DNA from: Snodgrassella alvi
GTDB lineage: Bacteria > Pseudomonadota > Gammaproteobacteria > Burkholderiales > Neisseriaceae
Direction: 5' to 3'
Assembly: GCF_002777745.1 (NCBI RefSeq)
Contig: NZ_MEIO01000062.1
Coordinates: forward strand, 1-64,000
Length of the DNA stretch: 64,000 nt
Positions within the stretch are counted from its first letter, which is position 1; every line of letters starts with the position of its first letter. A model generated the notes under the pieces. It did not search any database and was not told the origin of the DNA. It saw only the letters and a list, made by a program, of their open reading frames with translations. Below, piece by piece: positions 27,746 through 37,390 of the stretch. The position numbers and the translations under genes were made by a program.

Positions 27746-30370
27746 CTATGATTTTTGATTTTTCTGATAATTTTGCCAGAAATGTACCAAATCATATACT
27801 GCTGCCAGTGCCGCTTTGGGTGTCAACTCATCAGGATTCAGAGCATTTAGCTGCGCGCATAAATCCGCCGGAATCATACTTACAGAAGAATTATCAGCAT
27901 CAGTATTTGGCTGCTCAGTCTCTGCCATATCTTCTGATTCAGACTGAACCTGAAACATATCCAGTTGAGGTTGCTCATTGGCCGCATGCTGTTCCAGTGC
28001 CTGTAAATACCGATAAGCAGCATTTAATGCCCGTGCAGGCAAGCCGGCCAGTTTCGCCACCGCTATCCCATAACTTTTACTGGCTGGTCCAGATTCAATA
28101 TGGTGTAGAAAAACAATATCCTGTCCCTGCTCCAGTGCAGCCAGATGCATATTGAATGCATGGGCATACTGTTGCGGTAATTGTGTTAACTCAAAATAAT
28201 GAGTGGCAAAAAGAGTATAGCTATGATTTTTTTGCAACAGATGTTCAGCAATGGCCTGAGCCAAAGCCAGACCATCAAAAGTAGAGGTACCACGGCCAAC
28301 TTCATCCATTAATACCAGCGACCGGTCAGTAGCATGATGCAGAATATAGGCTGTTTCCGACATCTCCACCATAAAGGTAGAGCGATTGCCCGCCAGATCA
28401 TCCGAAGCCCCAATGCGGGTAAATATCTGATCAAACTCTCCCAGAGTACAACTGTCTGCCGGCACAGGTGCACCAATATGCGCCAATAAGACAATTAAAG
28501 CCACCTGTCGCATATATGTGGATTTACCACCCATATTTGGACCAGTTAACAGCATCAGCCGGCGTTTATCGTCAAGTTGGGTATCATTAGCGGTAAACTG
28601 CTTAACCTGTGCCGCTACAACAGGATGGCGGCCATTACTAATCTGTAGACATGGATAATTCACCAGCTTTGGAAAACAGTAATGTTCAGTATCAGCATAA
28701 CTGGCTAACGTGGTTAATACATCCAGAGTAGCGGCAGCGCGGGCACAACGTTGTAATAGCGACAGCTCGGCCTGTAATTGCAATAACAGAGCATCATATA
28801 ACTGCTTTTCCCGGGCCAGTGCATTTTGCTGCGCACTCAATACTTTCTCTTCAAAAGCCTTTAATTCAGGCGTGATATAACGTTCAGCATTTTTCAGAGT
28901 TTGGCGTCGCTGATAGTCTGCCGGTGCCTGTTCAGACTGTACCTTGCTTAACTCAATATAAAAACCATGCACACGATTAAATTCAACTTTCAGACTAGAT
29001 AAGCCCGTGCGCTCACGCTCCCGGCTTTCCAATTGCTGCAAAAATTCATCCGCATGATTTTGCAAGCGGCGCAGCTCATCCAGCTCAGCATCAAAGCCGT
29101 CATTAATCACCCCGCCATCACGCAACCATATTGCCGGTTCAGGCATAATAGCCATAGTTAATTGCTGGGCGACAGGTGCTGCCGGCGGAAATTGCTCCAG
29201 CAGAGTCTGTACCAGACTACTTTGATCAGACTCCTCCAAACGAAAAGCTGACAAAACAGCCAGACTATCACGCAAAGCCGATAAATCCCTTGGTCGTGCA
29301 CTACCAATAGCAATACGTGCAGCAATACGCTCAATATCTGCCACCTGATTTAACATTGCAGTGACTTGCACACACTGTGGTGCCAGTGCAGCCACCGCCT
29401 GCTGGCGAGCTACAATTTGCTCATGCCGGCGTAACGGCTGGTGCAGCCACTGCGCCAGCAGACGGCTACCCATATGCGTTGCACACTGATCTAGAACCGA
29501 AAATAGTGTCGGCGCTTTCTGGCCGCTTAGCGTCTGAGTTAATTCCAGATTACGCCGTGTGGCCGCATCCATGCCGATATAAGCGGATTCCTGCTCCAGT
29601 GTCAGGCTATCCAAGTGTTTGGGTAGCTGCATTTGTGTCTGTTGCACATAATTCAGCAAAGCTCCTGCTGCCCCAATAGCTGCATCATGTTCTCCTGACC
29701 GCAAACCGAAAGCACGTAAATCCTGGCTGCCAAAATAGCGCTGAATCATACGGGCACCTGTATCAGCCGCAAATTGCCATGCATGTAAACGGGTTAGTTG
29801 CCGGTCATGGCTGGCTAGATTCAGCTTGTCCTGTGTCTGATCAGATAACAGGATTTCCGCAGCCTGCAAGCGAGCAAGTTCATGGGGCAGAGCTTCCGGC
29901 GAAATAATTTTGCAACAGAATTCTCCATTCTGTAACGATAACCAAGCTACGCCAAGCTGCTTTTTCAACAAAGAAACGGCCACAATACGGTTGGTTTCCT
30001 TATCTTCCAGCAAGGCCGTATCAGTCAGCGTGCCTGGTGTAACAATACGCACTACCTGCCTCTCAACCGGTCCTTTATTTGCTCCCACTTCACCTGTCTG
30101 CTCACAGATGGCCACACTTTTGCCCAGCTTTACCAGCTTGGCCAGATACTGTTCCACCGCATGGTAGGGCACACCAGCCATCTTAATGGGCTCTCCATTA
30201 ATTTGTCCGCGAGTAGTCAGAGTAATATCTAGCAAACGGGCAGCTTCAACAGCGTCATCTAGAAACAGCTCATAGAAATCACCCATCCGGTAAAACAGCA
30301 GTTTGTCTTGATGGTCAGCCTTAATAGACAGATATTGCGTCATCATCGGTGTCAGGGTGGGTTTACTCAT
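27746..30370 (-). CDS. mutS: DNA mismatch repair protein MutS
   Basis: An 874-residue mismatch-recognition ATPase. The N-terminal mismatch-binding domain starts [20 protein letters not shown], followed by [10 protein letters not shown], which contains the Phe-x-Glu motif (DFYELF) that stacks on the mispair. Connector, lever and clamp regions follow. The ATPase has Walker [15 protein letters not shown] near residue 610, [11 protein letters not shown], Walker [16 protein letters not shown] and the ATHYFEL H-loop. A Gln/Glu-rich linker and a short C-terminal helix ([19 protein letters not shown]) provide tetramer or beta-clamp contacts. It is full length, with no apparent disruption. Confidence 0.97.
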   Translation of the reverse strand: MSKPTLTPMMTQYLSIKADHQDKLLFYRMGDFYELFLDDAVEAARLLDITLTTRGQINGEPIKMAGVPYHAVEQYLAKLVKLGKSVAICEQTGEVGANKGPVERQVVRIVTPGTLTDTALLEDKETNRIVAVSLLKKQLGVAWLSLQNGEFCCKIISPEALPHELARLQAAEILLSDQTQDKLNLASHDRQLTRLHAWQFAADTGARMIQRYFGSQDLRAFGLRSGEHDAAIGAAGALLNYVQQTQMQLPKHLDSLTLEQESAYIGMDAATRRNLELTQTLSGQKAPTLFSVLDQCATHMGSRLLAQWLHQPLRRHEQIVARQQAVAALAPQCVQVTAMLNQVADIERIAARIAIGSARPRDLSALRDSLAVLSAFRLEESDQSSLVQTLLEQFPPAAPVAQQLTMAIMPEPAIWLRDGGVINDGFDAELDELRRLQNHADEFLQQLESRERERTGLSSLKVEFNRVHGFYIELSKVQSEQAPADYQRRQTLKNAERYITPELKAFEEKVLSAQQNALAREKQLYDALLLQLQAELSLLQRCARAAATLDVLTTLASYADTEHYCFPKLVNYPCLQISNGRHPVVAAQVKQFTANDTQLDDKRRLMLLTGPNMGGKSTYMRQVALIVLLAHIGAPVPADSCTLGEFDQIFTRIGASDDLAGNRSTFMVEMSETAYILHHATDRSLVLMDEVGRGTSTFDGLALAQAIAEHLLQKNHSYTLFATHYFELTQLPQQYAHAFNMHLAALEQGQDIVFLHHIESGPASKSYGIAVAKLAGLPARALNAAYRYLQALEQHAANEQPQLDMFQVQSESEDMAETEQPNTDADNSSVSMIPADLCAQLNALNPDELTPKAALAAVYDLVHFWQNYQKNQKS

Positions 30371-30567
30371 GGCGTAGCAAGATATTAGATTTGACTAAAA
30401 AAGCTATTGTAACAGAGTGTTCAGCTTCCGTTTGTTTACAAGCGGATATCCTGATGAAAAATATGACCACCAGTGATTCTTGTTTAATAGTGCGGATGGC
30501 TGTCATAATGATACAAAAAATACAATTTGTATCCGTATCGCTTTCTATTTAAGAATATGTCAAAATC

Positions 30568-31884
30568 ATGCCATCAATGAAATTCTGCTCAATTCGCCGT
30601 TGGGTGCTGTGGTTCAATGTGTTATTTCTTGCAGCCTGTACCCTCAGTCATAAACCAGTGAACAGTATTCTTTCTGGTGGTGGTAGTGCACTGCCAGCTG
30701 GCGAGCCCCTCCCACCAAATTATGTTTATACTCCGGGTAAAGCCGGAGTCAGCTATCGGGTTGTCTCTTATCAGGAACTGCCACAGTGGTCTGCCCAGTC
30801 ATTTATTGATAGCTTAGAAGCATTTAAAACCAGTTGCAGCAAGCTACAGATGCAGCCAGCCTGGCAAACTGTGTGCCAGCAGGCCGCACGCACAACCAGA
30901 CACAATCATCAGGCCAGAGCATTTTTTGAAACTTACTTCACACCCTGGCAAATCAGTCAGAACGGACAATTGGCTGGCACAGTCACCGGCTATTACGAAC
31001 CTATGTTGCTAGGCGATACCAGACAGACAGCTCAAGCACGCTTTCCTATTTATGGTATTCCCAACGATTTTATTGTTGTGCCGCTCAATTCAGGGCAACG
31101 TCATGGAACCGTACATATCCGCCTGACTGGAACAAACAGTGGCGTCATTACGCCCAGTGGGAATTACACAGCCAATCTGGCTTCCTTTCCCTTGAATGAA
31201 AAAACACGGGCACTGAAAGGTCGGATAAACGGTAATCAGTTTGTTCCGTATCACACCCGCGCACAAATCAACGCCGGCGCACTCAACGGCAAAGCTCCCA
31301 TTCTGGGTTATGCCAATGATCCGGTAGAGCTATTTTTTCTGCATGTACAGGGATCAGGGCAATTAAAGACACCAGATGGACGGATGTTGCGTCTTAGTTT
31401 TGCCGATAAAAATGACTATCCTTATGCATCGATTGGTAAATACATGGCTAGCAAAGGTTACTTACCTCTAGCACAGACCTCAATGCAGGGCATCAAAGCA
31501 TGGTTACAGCAACATCCGCAGCAACTGGCTGAAGTATTAGGACAAAATCCAAGCTACATCTTCTTTCGCACATCAGCAGAACCTGCCAGCGGACCAACAG
31601 GCGCATTAGGCGTACCGCTTACTAAAGGTTATTCTGCTGCTGTGGACAGCCATTTTGTTAACCTTGGCGCACCATTATTTGTGGCAACAACTCATCCGGC
31701 CAGTGGCTATGGATTAAACCGGCTATTAATGGCACAGGATACAGGCAGTGCCATCAACGGTGCAGTAAGAGTGGATTATTTTTGGGGATATGGCGATGAA
31801 GCCGGTATTCTGGCCGGTAAAATGAAATATCCGGGTTACGTTTGGCAACTGTTACCTAATGGAATCCTGCCACAAGTTAAATAA
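30568..31884 (+). CDS. mltA: Membrane-bound lytic murein transglycosylase A
   Basis: A 438-residue outer-membrane lipoprotein that cleaves the glycan strands of peptidoglycan, homologous to neisserial GNA33. The signal peptide ends in lipobox LAAC with the lipidated Cys24. The MltA domain shows GTVTGYYEPML, RFPIYGIPNDF, ILGYANDPVELFFLHVQGSG, FRTSAEPASGPTGALGVPL, and the C-terminal 3D domain MAQDTGSAINGAVRVDYFWG with the expected aspartates. The ATG at 30580 could be used instead. It is divergent from mutS. Confidence 0.93.
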   Translation: MPSMKFCSIRRWVLWFNVLFLAACTLSHKPVNSILSGGGSALPAGEPLPPNYVYTPGKAGVSYRVVSYQELPQWSAQSFIDSLEAFKTSCSKLQMQPAWQTVCQQAARTTRHNHQARAFFETYFTPWQISQNGQLAGTVTGYYEPMLLGDTRQTAQARFPIYGIPNDFIVVPLNSGQRHGTVHIRLTGTNSGVITPSGNYTANLASFPLNEKTRALKGRINGNQFVPYHTRAQINAGALNGKAPILGYANDPVELFFLHVQGSGQLKTPDGRMLRLSFADKNDYPYASIGKYMASKGYLPLAQTSMQGIKAWLQQHPQQLAEVLGQNPSYIFFRTSAEPASGPTGALGVPLTKGYSAAVDSHFVNLGAPLFVATTHPASGYGLNRLLMAQDTGSAINGAVRVDYFWGYGDEAGILAGKMKYPGYVWQLLPNGILPQVK

Positions 31885-32027
31885 AAATCTGGCGGATAAA
31901 TGCAAGTTAAGGTAAAATACTTTGAGTATTGACAATTGTATGTGAAGCGTTACCCTAAATGAAAAACATGCATTTAACCATGCGCTCATGCATCTGGCAG
32001 TTAACTACAATAAAAGGGATGTAAATT

Positions 32028-33479
32028 ATGGAATTATATTTACCAATTGCCCTTTTAGTCATCTTGCTGGTTGTATTGATTGTGCTCAAAAAACGGCAGA
32101 AAGCGGGAGGACGTTCCAAAGGCAAAAGTGCTGCCCGCAAAAAACAATCTGCATCCAAACGTAATAAAAGTACTGGAGGCAAGGCTACAGATGCTCAGTC
32201 GGCGTCTGCCGGCGAAGAAGCCGCAGAACCTCTGGCAGATGAAGACTGGGATTGGCAGGCGCCAGGAGCAGATAAAGCTACAGTTTCTGTTGCTACAGTA
32301 GATCACCTTACAGAGTATAAGGTTTATAAACAGTTTGGTTACTTTCAGAAAGCAGCTGATTCACTTGCTTCATATCTGGATCAGAATGCTGACCAGCAGA
32401 GTCCGGCAATGGCCAATACTCTGGTCAATGAGCTGGCTGGACTGTGTCTAGATGCCAAAAATACAGACAAGCTTGCCGAAGTAATTGACCAGTATCGAAA
32501 TTATCTGCAACGGCCTGAACTGGAAAATTTAATACGTCAAGGTCTTGCGCTGGATGAAAATCATCTGGGTTTGCGTGTGCTGGCTGAAGAACTGCTGCAA
32601 TGGGATGTTAAGGAAACTGAAAAAGAAGTTGGTATCAATCAGGACAAAAAACCGGAAGATCCCAGACCAGAAGTTGAGTCTGCCAGTAATGCCCAAAATA
32701 TTACTGAACAGCCACATGAATTATTGGTTGAAGGTAATCTAGGTAACTTCAAAATTCGTGGCGACGAGCGTGATGTCTTATTGAGCTTCTCTAAACCGGA
32801 AAATAGTTATGCATTACTGAAAGAGCAATTGCCTTATGATGCTGCTATCCGTTGCTTGAACAAAGCCATTAAAACATCCAGAAAACCTGCTGGGCTGATT
32901 ATTGATGCATTGGTGCTGGATTACCGGCATAATAATATCAATGTATTCGCCCAACATCTGTGGCGATTGTATTATACCTTGGGACAGTATGGTAATGTCG
33001 TAAAAGAACGTATGTTGGGCTGGGGCTATAGTCTGGGGCAGCATCCGATGCTGGAGCAGCTTGAGACCAAGCCAAACGAAACCGTACTGCGTGATATTGG
33101 TGTAACGCAGGGCTATCTGCCCATGAACAGCAGTGCACTCAAGGCTAAACGCCTGCCTCTGGTTGACAAGGCGTCTTCGGATAGTGATGTAGCCGAAACA
33201 CCGGCAGAGCGTGTATTGCGTGATGTAGAATCGCTGCTTACCTTTGGTCAGTTTGATGAAGCAATGGATTTACTGGAAAAATCAGTCTTGCTTTATCCAC
33301 AGGAGTCACAGCTCTACATTACTTTATTTGACTTATATGAACGTGCAGAAGAATGGACACGTCTGGAAAAAATGTTACAGGTAATCCGTGCTGAAATTCA
33401 GACGCCACCTGAAGAAGTTGTACTTGCTATGAGTCAATTATTGAAACGTATTAACCACGGTGGTGTGCAAAATCAATGA
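32028..33479 (+). CDS. FimV-like TPR-containing membrane protein
   Basis: A 483-residue protein with one N-terminal membrane helix (residues 3-20, LYLPIALLVILLVVLIVL), a Lys/Ala-rich basic linker, and a largely helical remainder with TPR-like repeats. The C-terminal part (ERVLRDVESLLTFGQFDEAM, DLLEKSVLLYPQESQLYITL, FDLYERAEEWTRLEKMLQV) resembles the FimV C-terminal TPR region. The central part contains GNFKIRGDERDVLLSFSKPENSY and repeats. No LysM domain is present, unlike full-size FimV hubs. It overlaps the next gene by four bases (ATGA), so it is the first gene of a five-gene operon; a role as membrane scaffold for the downstream GTPase is inference. Confidence 0.72.
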   Translation: MELYLPIALLVILLVVLIVLKKRQKAGGRSKGKSAARKKQSASKRNKSTGGKATDAQSASAGEEAAEPLADEDWDWQAPGADKATVSVATVDHLTEYKVYKQFGYFQKAADSLASYLDQNADQQSPAMANTLVNELAGLCLDAKNTDKLAEVIDQYRNYLQRPELENLIRQGLALDENHLGLRVLAEELLQWDVKETEKEVGINQDKKPEDPRPEVESASNAQNITEQPHELLVEGNLGNFKIRGDERDVLLSFSKPENSYALLKEQLPYDAAIRCLNKAIKTSRKPAGLIIDALVLDYRHNNINVFAQHLWRLYYTLGQYGNVVKERMLGWGYSLGQHPMLEQLETKPNETVLRDIGVTQGYLPMNSSALKAKRLPLVDKASSDSDVAETPAERVLRDVESLLTFGQFDEAMDLLEKSVLLYPQESQLYITLFDLYERAEEWTRLEKMLQVIRAEIQTPPEEVVLAMSQLLKRINHGGVQNQ

Positions 33480-34636
33480 TGAACAATTCAATACCCAAAG
33501 TAAAAACTGCCTATGTTTTGCTCGTCAATGTGGATGATCGCCAGACAGCCATGTTGCGCATGGCATTCAAAATGTACAATAGCGTGAACTACCAGCTGGT
33601 TCAGCCTGAAGATAATGTACAGCCCGAACTGATTCTGGTAGATGGTGATGCAGCCGATGGTGAAGCGGTATGGCAAAAAGTAAAAAAGAAATTTCCTGAT
33701 GCTGTAGTAGTCTTTTTTGGTCGCAATTCGCCTTCATTCACAGCACCTTATCTGATGAAACCAATCAGATTTGATACCCTGTTTCAGCATTTGCGTAATT
33801 TACAGCAGGGCAATGGTGTCTGGCTAGCTGATAAAGCAGCGGCACAGAAGGAAGCTGCCAGTGAACAAAGTGAACAAACCGTAGCACATACTGCACAACA
33901 GCAGCAAAATACTGCGGATCATACGCAGCAATCAGTAAGTGTAGTACGCTTCCATACACAGGGAACATTGCTGGGCATGGTGCAAAAGCTGGCGCAGCAA
34001 ACTGAAGATACTGCAATCTTGTTTGAGAACAAACCTGTATTGATTGTTTTTCCAAGTGTTGAAAAAGTATTACTGGCCGTAGAAAGTGATGCCTTACAAC
34101 AATTATGCATGCAATCAGATGTTGAATGGCAAACAAAGGCTGTTCCTGCATCTGCGCCAACCGCACAGTTGCATGATAAAGCTAAACTGACTTTACAGTC
34201 CTGTATATGGCAGTTGTCAATTTGGACGGCTCGTGGTCGCCTGATTGATCCTATTACACCTGATACAATTATCAAGCTGAAAGCTTGGCCAAATATGACC
34301 CGCTTGGCTTATCTGCCTGAATCTATGCGCCTGTCAGCTTTTCTGGTGCGTACACCTGTAGCACTTAACACTTTATATAAGCTGTTGCCAGTTTCATTGG
34401 AAGATGTCTTAAACTATATAGCTGCTACTTATTCAATCGGTTCCCTGAGTATTGAGCAGCCGTTGACACATTCTCCTGCGCAACAGGAAAAAGAAATGAT
34501 TCTGACCCGGAATGCACCACAGGCTGTTGCAAAACCAACTGCTAGTGGCGAACAAACGGCAGATCATAATGAAAGCGATGAAGACAAGCCGAAAGGTTTA
34601 CTGGCACGTTTGATGGGTCGCTTGCGTGGCAATTAA
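33476..34636 (+). CDS. Receiver-domain-like regulatory protein
   Basis: A 386-residue protein. Its N-terminal 110 residues look like a response-regulator receiver: acidic pair Asp20-Asp21 (VNVDDRQ), likely phospho-acceptor Asp56 (LILVDGD), a beta-4 strand AVVVFFG and the conserved Lys95-Pro96 (LMKPIR). A Gln/Ala/Glu-rich linker (about 115-160) follows, then a 200-residue region with predicted alpha/beta structure that I do not recognise (PDTIIKLKAWPNMTRLAYLP and so on), ending in a basic tail LLARLMGRLRGN. The frame overlaps the FimV-like gene (ATGA) and is 20 bp upstream of the GTPase gene. No histidine kinase is nearby. Confidence 0.6.
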   Translation: MMNNSIPKVKTAYVLLVNVDDRQTAMLRMAFKMYNSVNYQLVQPEDNVQPELILVDGDAADGEAVWQKVKKKFPDAVVVFFGRNSPSFTAPYLMKPIRFDTLFQHLRNLQQGNGVWLADKAAAQKEAASEQSEQTVAHTAQQQQNTADHTQQSVSVVRFHTQGTLLGMVQKLAQQTEDTAILFENKPVLIVFPSVEKVLLAVESDALQQLCMQSDVEWQTKAVPASAPTAQLHDKAKLTLQSCIWQLSIWTARGRLIDPITPDTIIKLKAWPNMTRLAYLPESMRLSAFLVRTPVALNTLYKLLPVSLEDVLNYIAATYSIGSLSIEQPLTHSPAQQEKEMILTRNAPQAVAKPTASGEQTADHNESDEDKPKGLLARLMGRLRGN

Positions 34637-34656
34637 TACCTAAGCAGGGAGTAATT

Positions 34657-35193
34657 ATGGTTGAAAATAAAATTATCTTTACCGGCCCAGTTGGGGTGGG
34701 AAAAACAACTGCTATCGCTGCATTATCGGATGATCCTCCGGTACAGACTGATGCCAGTGCATCGGATATGACACAAGACAGGAAAGGTTATACTACTGTC
34801 GCTATGGATTATGGTGTCATTCGGTTGGATGAAAATACTAAAGTTCATTTATATGGCACACCTGGTCAGGAACGCTTCGATTTTATGTGGAGCATTCTAA
34901 GTAAAGGTAGCATGGGTTTGATTCTGTTACTAGATAACACTCGTCAGAATCCACTAAAAGACCTGAAATTTTTTCTTACTTCTTTTCACGATTTACTGGA
35001 GGATGCTCCGGTTGTCGTTGGGGTTACTAAAATGGATTTAAATCCACAGCCAGGTGTGGATGTTTATCAGCAGTATCTGGCACAGCACAATCTCAATGTA
35101 CCTGTATTTGAGGTTGATGCCCGTAATGAAGACGATGTGAAACAACTGGTTACTGCTATGCTGTATTCTATTGATCCAGGTTTGGAAGGGTAG
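34657..35193 (+). CDS. Small Ras-like GTPase (COG2229/MglA-CvnD type)
   Basis: A 178-residue single-domain GTPase. G1 is GPVGVGKT (10-17), switch I has Thr47 in KGYTTVAMDYG, G3 is YGTPGQERF (66-74; the usual DTAG Asp is Gly67, as is typical of this prokaryotic group), G4 is TKMD (114-117) and G5 is VDARN (153-157). Related GTPases act with roadblock-domain partners, as MglA with its GAP MglB in cell polarity and CvnD in streptomycete conservons. Two roadblock-type proteins are encoded directly downstream, which makes the same kind of switch likely. RBS AGGGAG precedes the ATG. Confidence 0.87.
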   Translation: MVENKIIFTGPVGVGKTTAIAALSDDPPVQTDASASDMTQDRKGYTTVAMDYGVIRLDENTKVHLYGTPGQERFDFMWSILSKGSMGLILLLDNTRQNPLKDLKFFLTSFHDLLEDAPVVVGVTKMDLNPQPGVDVYQQYLAQHNLNVPVFEVDARNEDDVKQLVTAMLYSIDPGLEG

Positions 35194-35198
35194 TCAGT

Positions 35199-35858
35199 AT
35201 GGATTCTACATTACAGTTACATCATGATTTATATCCGAAAGTGATGCCGGCGGGGGCATTTTATGCTGTCTCCAGCCCAAGTCACAGTGCCAGCCGTATG
35301 TTACTGGCCAATATTCTGCAGGCAGATATTAACGCTAAATTAACAGAGGAGCGTTTGAAGCAATGGGCTGAAACAGATGATGTTCATACTGCATTGAATT
35401 TGTTATACCGTTTGCAACGCTTGGAATTCCTATATGGAGAAGCCAAACCCAGCTCACAGTTGGTTAAGGTAACTTCTGATGGATTTGACGATATTCTGGG
35501 TCAACTGTCTGACAGCCATAAGGCACTGCTGGTTGATCAGGATGGCTTCTACTTTGCTAATGTCGGTTTTAATCATGAAACTGCCGAAGAAGTGGCTAAT
35601 CTGGCCAGTGAGGCAACACGACTGACTGAAAAACACAGTCTGCTGATTAAAAATAACCTCAATATCTACAACAACGCTATCGGGATCTGTGATCCTGCCG
35701 GTCAGAGTGAATTAACATTCTTCCCTCTATATATTGGGAATACCAAAAATATTTTGGTAACAGCCGGATTGCCATTACTTAACAGTGAAGCTTTCGTCAC
35801 TATGGTACGCGGCCTGTATGTATTGGCTGGTGAAGACATTCATGTGGTAAATGAATAA
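35199..35858 (+). CDS. Roadblock-like protein with N-terminal helical domain
   Basis: A 219-residue protein beginning 5 bp after the GTPase stop. Residues 1-85 are helical and winged-helix-like (MLLANILQADINAKLTEERL, TALNLLYRLQRLEFLYGE). Residues 95-215 look like a divergent roadblock/LC7 fold (ALLVDQDGFYFANVGFNHET, AEEVANLASEATRL, NTKNILVTAGLPLLNSEAFV, TMVRGLYVLAGEDI). It may act as a second regulator or adaptor for the GTPase. The assignment rests on fold-like patterns and context rather than a clear motif. Confidence 0.6.
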   Translation: MDSTLQLHHDLYPKVMPAGAFYAVSSPSHSASRMLLANILQADINAKLTEERLKQWAETDDVHTALNLLYRLQRLEFLYGEAKPSSQLVKVTSDGFDDILGQLSDSHKALLVDQDGFYFANVGFNHETAEEVANLASEATRLTEKHSLLIKNNLNIYNNAIGICDPAGQSELTFFPLYIGNTKNILVTAGLPLLNSEAFVTMVRGLYVLAGEDIHVVNE

Positions 35859-35879
35859 CATCAATAGAAAGACATCAAG

Positions 35880-36245
35880 ATGCAAGAACAATTACTGGTT
35901 TCGGTATTAAGCGACTTAAACAGCTCTTCGGCTGACATTACCGCATCTGCTGTAATTTCCTCCGATGGTCTACCGGTAGCAACCTTGTTACCGAATGGTG
36001 TTGATCCAGACCGCGTTGGTGCAATGGCTGCAGCTCTGCTTGCTTTGGGTAACCGAACTTCCCGTGAATTACAGTGTGATGAGCTGGAACAGGTTATGGT
36101 TAAAGGTAAGCATGGCTATATTCTGCTGATCCAGGCAGGGGATACCAACGTATTGGCGGTAACTGCCAATGAAGGTGCTAAGCTGGGTCTGATTTTACTG
36201 GATGCTCGTCGCGCAGCACGCAGCATCGTAGATATCTTACGCTAA
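35880..36245 (+). CDS. Roadblock/LC7-domain protein (MglB-like)
   Basis: A 121-residue single roadblock/LC7 domain: LNSSSADITASAVISSDGLP, VDPDRVGAMAAALLALGNRT, then SRELQCDELEQVMVKGKHGY and ILLIQAGDTNVLAVTANEGA, followed by KLGLILLDARRAARSIVDIL. This is the pattern of MglB-type GTPase-activating or scaffold proteins that dimerise and bind Ras-like GTPases. It is the last gene of the five-gene cassette, 21 bp after the previous stop. An imperfect hairpin with AACCCTG and CAGGGTT arms lies about 20-50 bases downstream. Confidence 0.85.
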   Translation: MQEQLLVSVLSDLNSSSADITASAVISSDGLPVATLLPNGVDPDRVGAMAAALLALGNRTSRELQCDELEQVMVKGKHGYILLIQAGDTNVLAVTANEGAKLGLILLDARRAARSIVDILR

Positions 36246-36872
36246 CTGATTATTTATGATGAAAACCCTGTTTTTAGCAATTGGGCAGGGTTAGTAGTTT
36301 GTTATATTCAGAAGTAAATTGATAGCTGCTAGAAAGCAGCAATGCAACTCATAATCTTTTAAAGGAAAATCAATTTACCAGATGTCTTTTGCCATAAGTA
36401 GATTTATGTTTTTAAAATAAAAAACTGAGTTTACTTATGGATTTTATTTTGTTAGCGAATTTGTTTTCACAATTACACAATTATTAGGCTAATTAGGTTT
36501 GTTTGCCAGTAATATTCCTACATGTATTTTTTGTATTGATGTATTCAACCATATTATTTGATGTAATAAATATCCTAATCGTAAGATAAAAATAAATTTG
36601 GTTGTTGCATAAAGCATCCAAGCCAAACAAATGCCAATGAGAAATATAGATTAAGCAGTAAAAAATTTATTTATATATTAATTATAATAAACTTTGTTAT
36701 AAGCGCATAGATTTGCTTCAATAGTTTTTCCATAAAGATTGATTGTAATTTGAACTAAATACCATACTTGATTAAAACAGTTTGACAGTGTTTAGGGTCA
36801 GAGTTGGCGAGAATAGTGCATTTATCAGCTGCGCTTGCTAAAATATAAGCATCAGGATTACAACTAATTTAA
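36246..36872. other. AT-rich intergenic region upstream of ybeY
   Basis: About 630 bp of very AT-rich DNA. An imperfect hairpin at about 36262-36293 may terminate the roadblock operon. No intact gene is visible; one short protein-like fragment on the minus strand near 36755-36865 is listed separately. Confidence 0.6.
36755..36865 (-). pseudogene. Possible PIN-domain fragment
   Basis: The minus strand reads SCNPDAYILASAADKCTILA, then NSDPKHCQTVLIKYGI and a stop. The DAYILASA followed by a Cys and TILANSDPKH recalls the last conserved part of PIN-domain (VapC-like) nucleases. There is no start and only about 36 residues, so at most a remnant. Confidence 0.25.
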
Positions 36873-37388
36873 ATGAAAGTAGCTAAGAAAAAGCCAGTTT
36901 TACAGCATTTGAATCAAATATTCAATCTAAATGTTGATAATCGCAGTAGTATTGATCAAGTTCCGGTTCTTAGCCAGTGGCGGCAATGGATATGGCAAAC
37001 ATGTAAAAACAGTTATAAGCGTGCCAACATTGCTATATTATTATGTGATGAAGAAGAAGCCCGCCAATTCAATCACGATTTCCGCCACAAAGATTATGCA
37101 ACCAATGTGTTAAGCTTTGCCCTCAATGAAGGTGAAGACATGTATTTACCGGATAGCGAAGGACTTAATGGCGATTTAGTTTTTTGTCCTCAGGTAGTAG
37201 AAAAAGAAGCGATGGCGCAACATAAACCATTAATAGCACATTATGCCCATCTGACTGTTCACGGGGTTTTGCATCTGATGGGTTATGATCATATTGATGA
37301 TGATGAAGCCGAAATCATGGAAGCGCTTGAAATCCGTATCCTGCATCAGTTAGGATATACGAATCCATATGCACAGGATGAATATTAA
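36873..37388 (+). CDS. ybeY: Endoribonuclease YbeY (rRNA maturation)
   Basis: A 171-residue metal-dependent RNase involved in 16S rRNA 3'-end maturation and ribosome quality control. The zinc motif HLTVHGVLHLMGYDHIDDDE carries the three His ligands; upstream features are DEEEARQFNHDFRHKDYATN and VLSFALNEG. It is two bases upstream of the corC-like gene, with lnt further on, an order common in Proteobacteria, though phoH is not present immediately upstream. Confidence 0.95.
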   Translation: MKVAKKKPVLQHLNQIFNLNVDNRSSIDQVPVLSQWRQWIWQTCKNSYKRANIAILLCDEEEARQFNHDFRHKDYATNVLSFALNEGEDMYLPDSEGLNGDLVFCPQVVEKEAMAQHKPLIAHYAHLTVHGVLHLMGYDHIDDDEAEIMEALEIRILHQLGYTNPYAQDEY

Positions 37389-37390
37389 TT

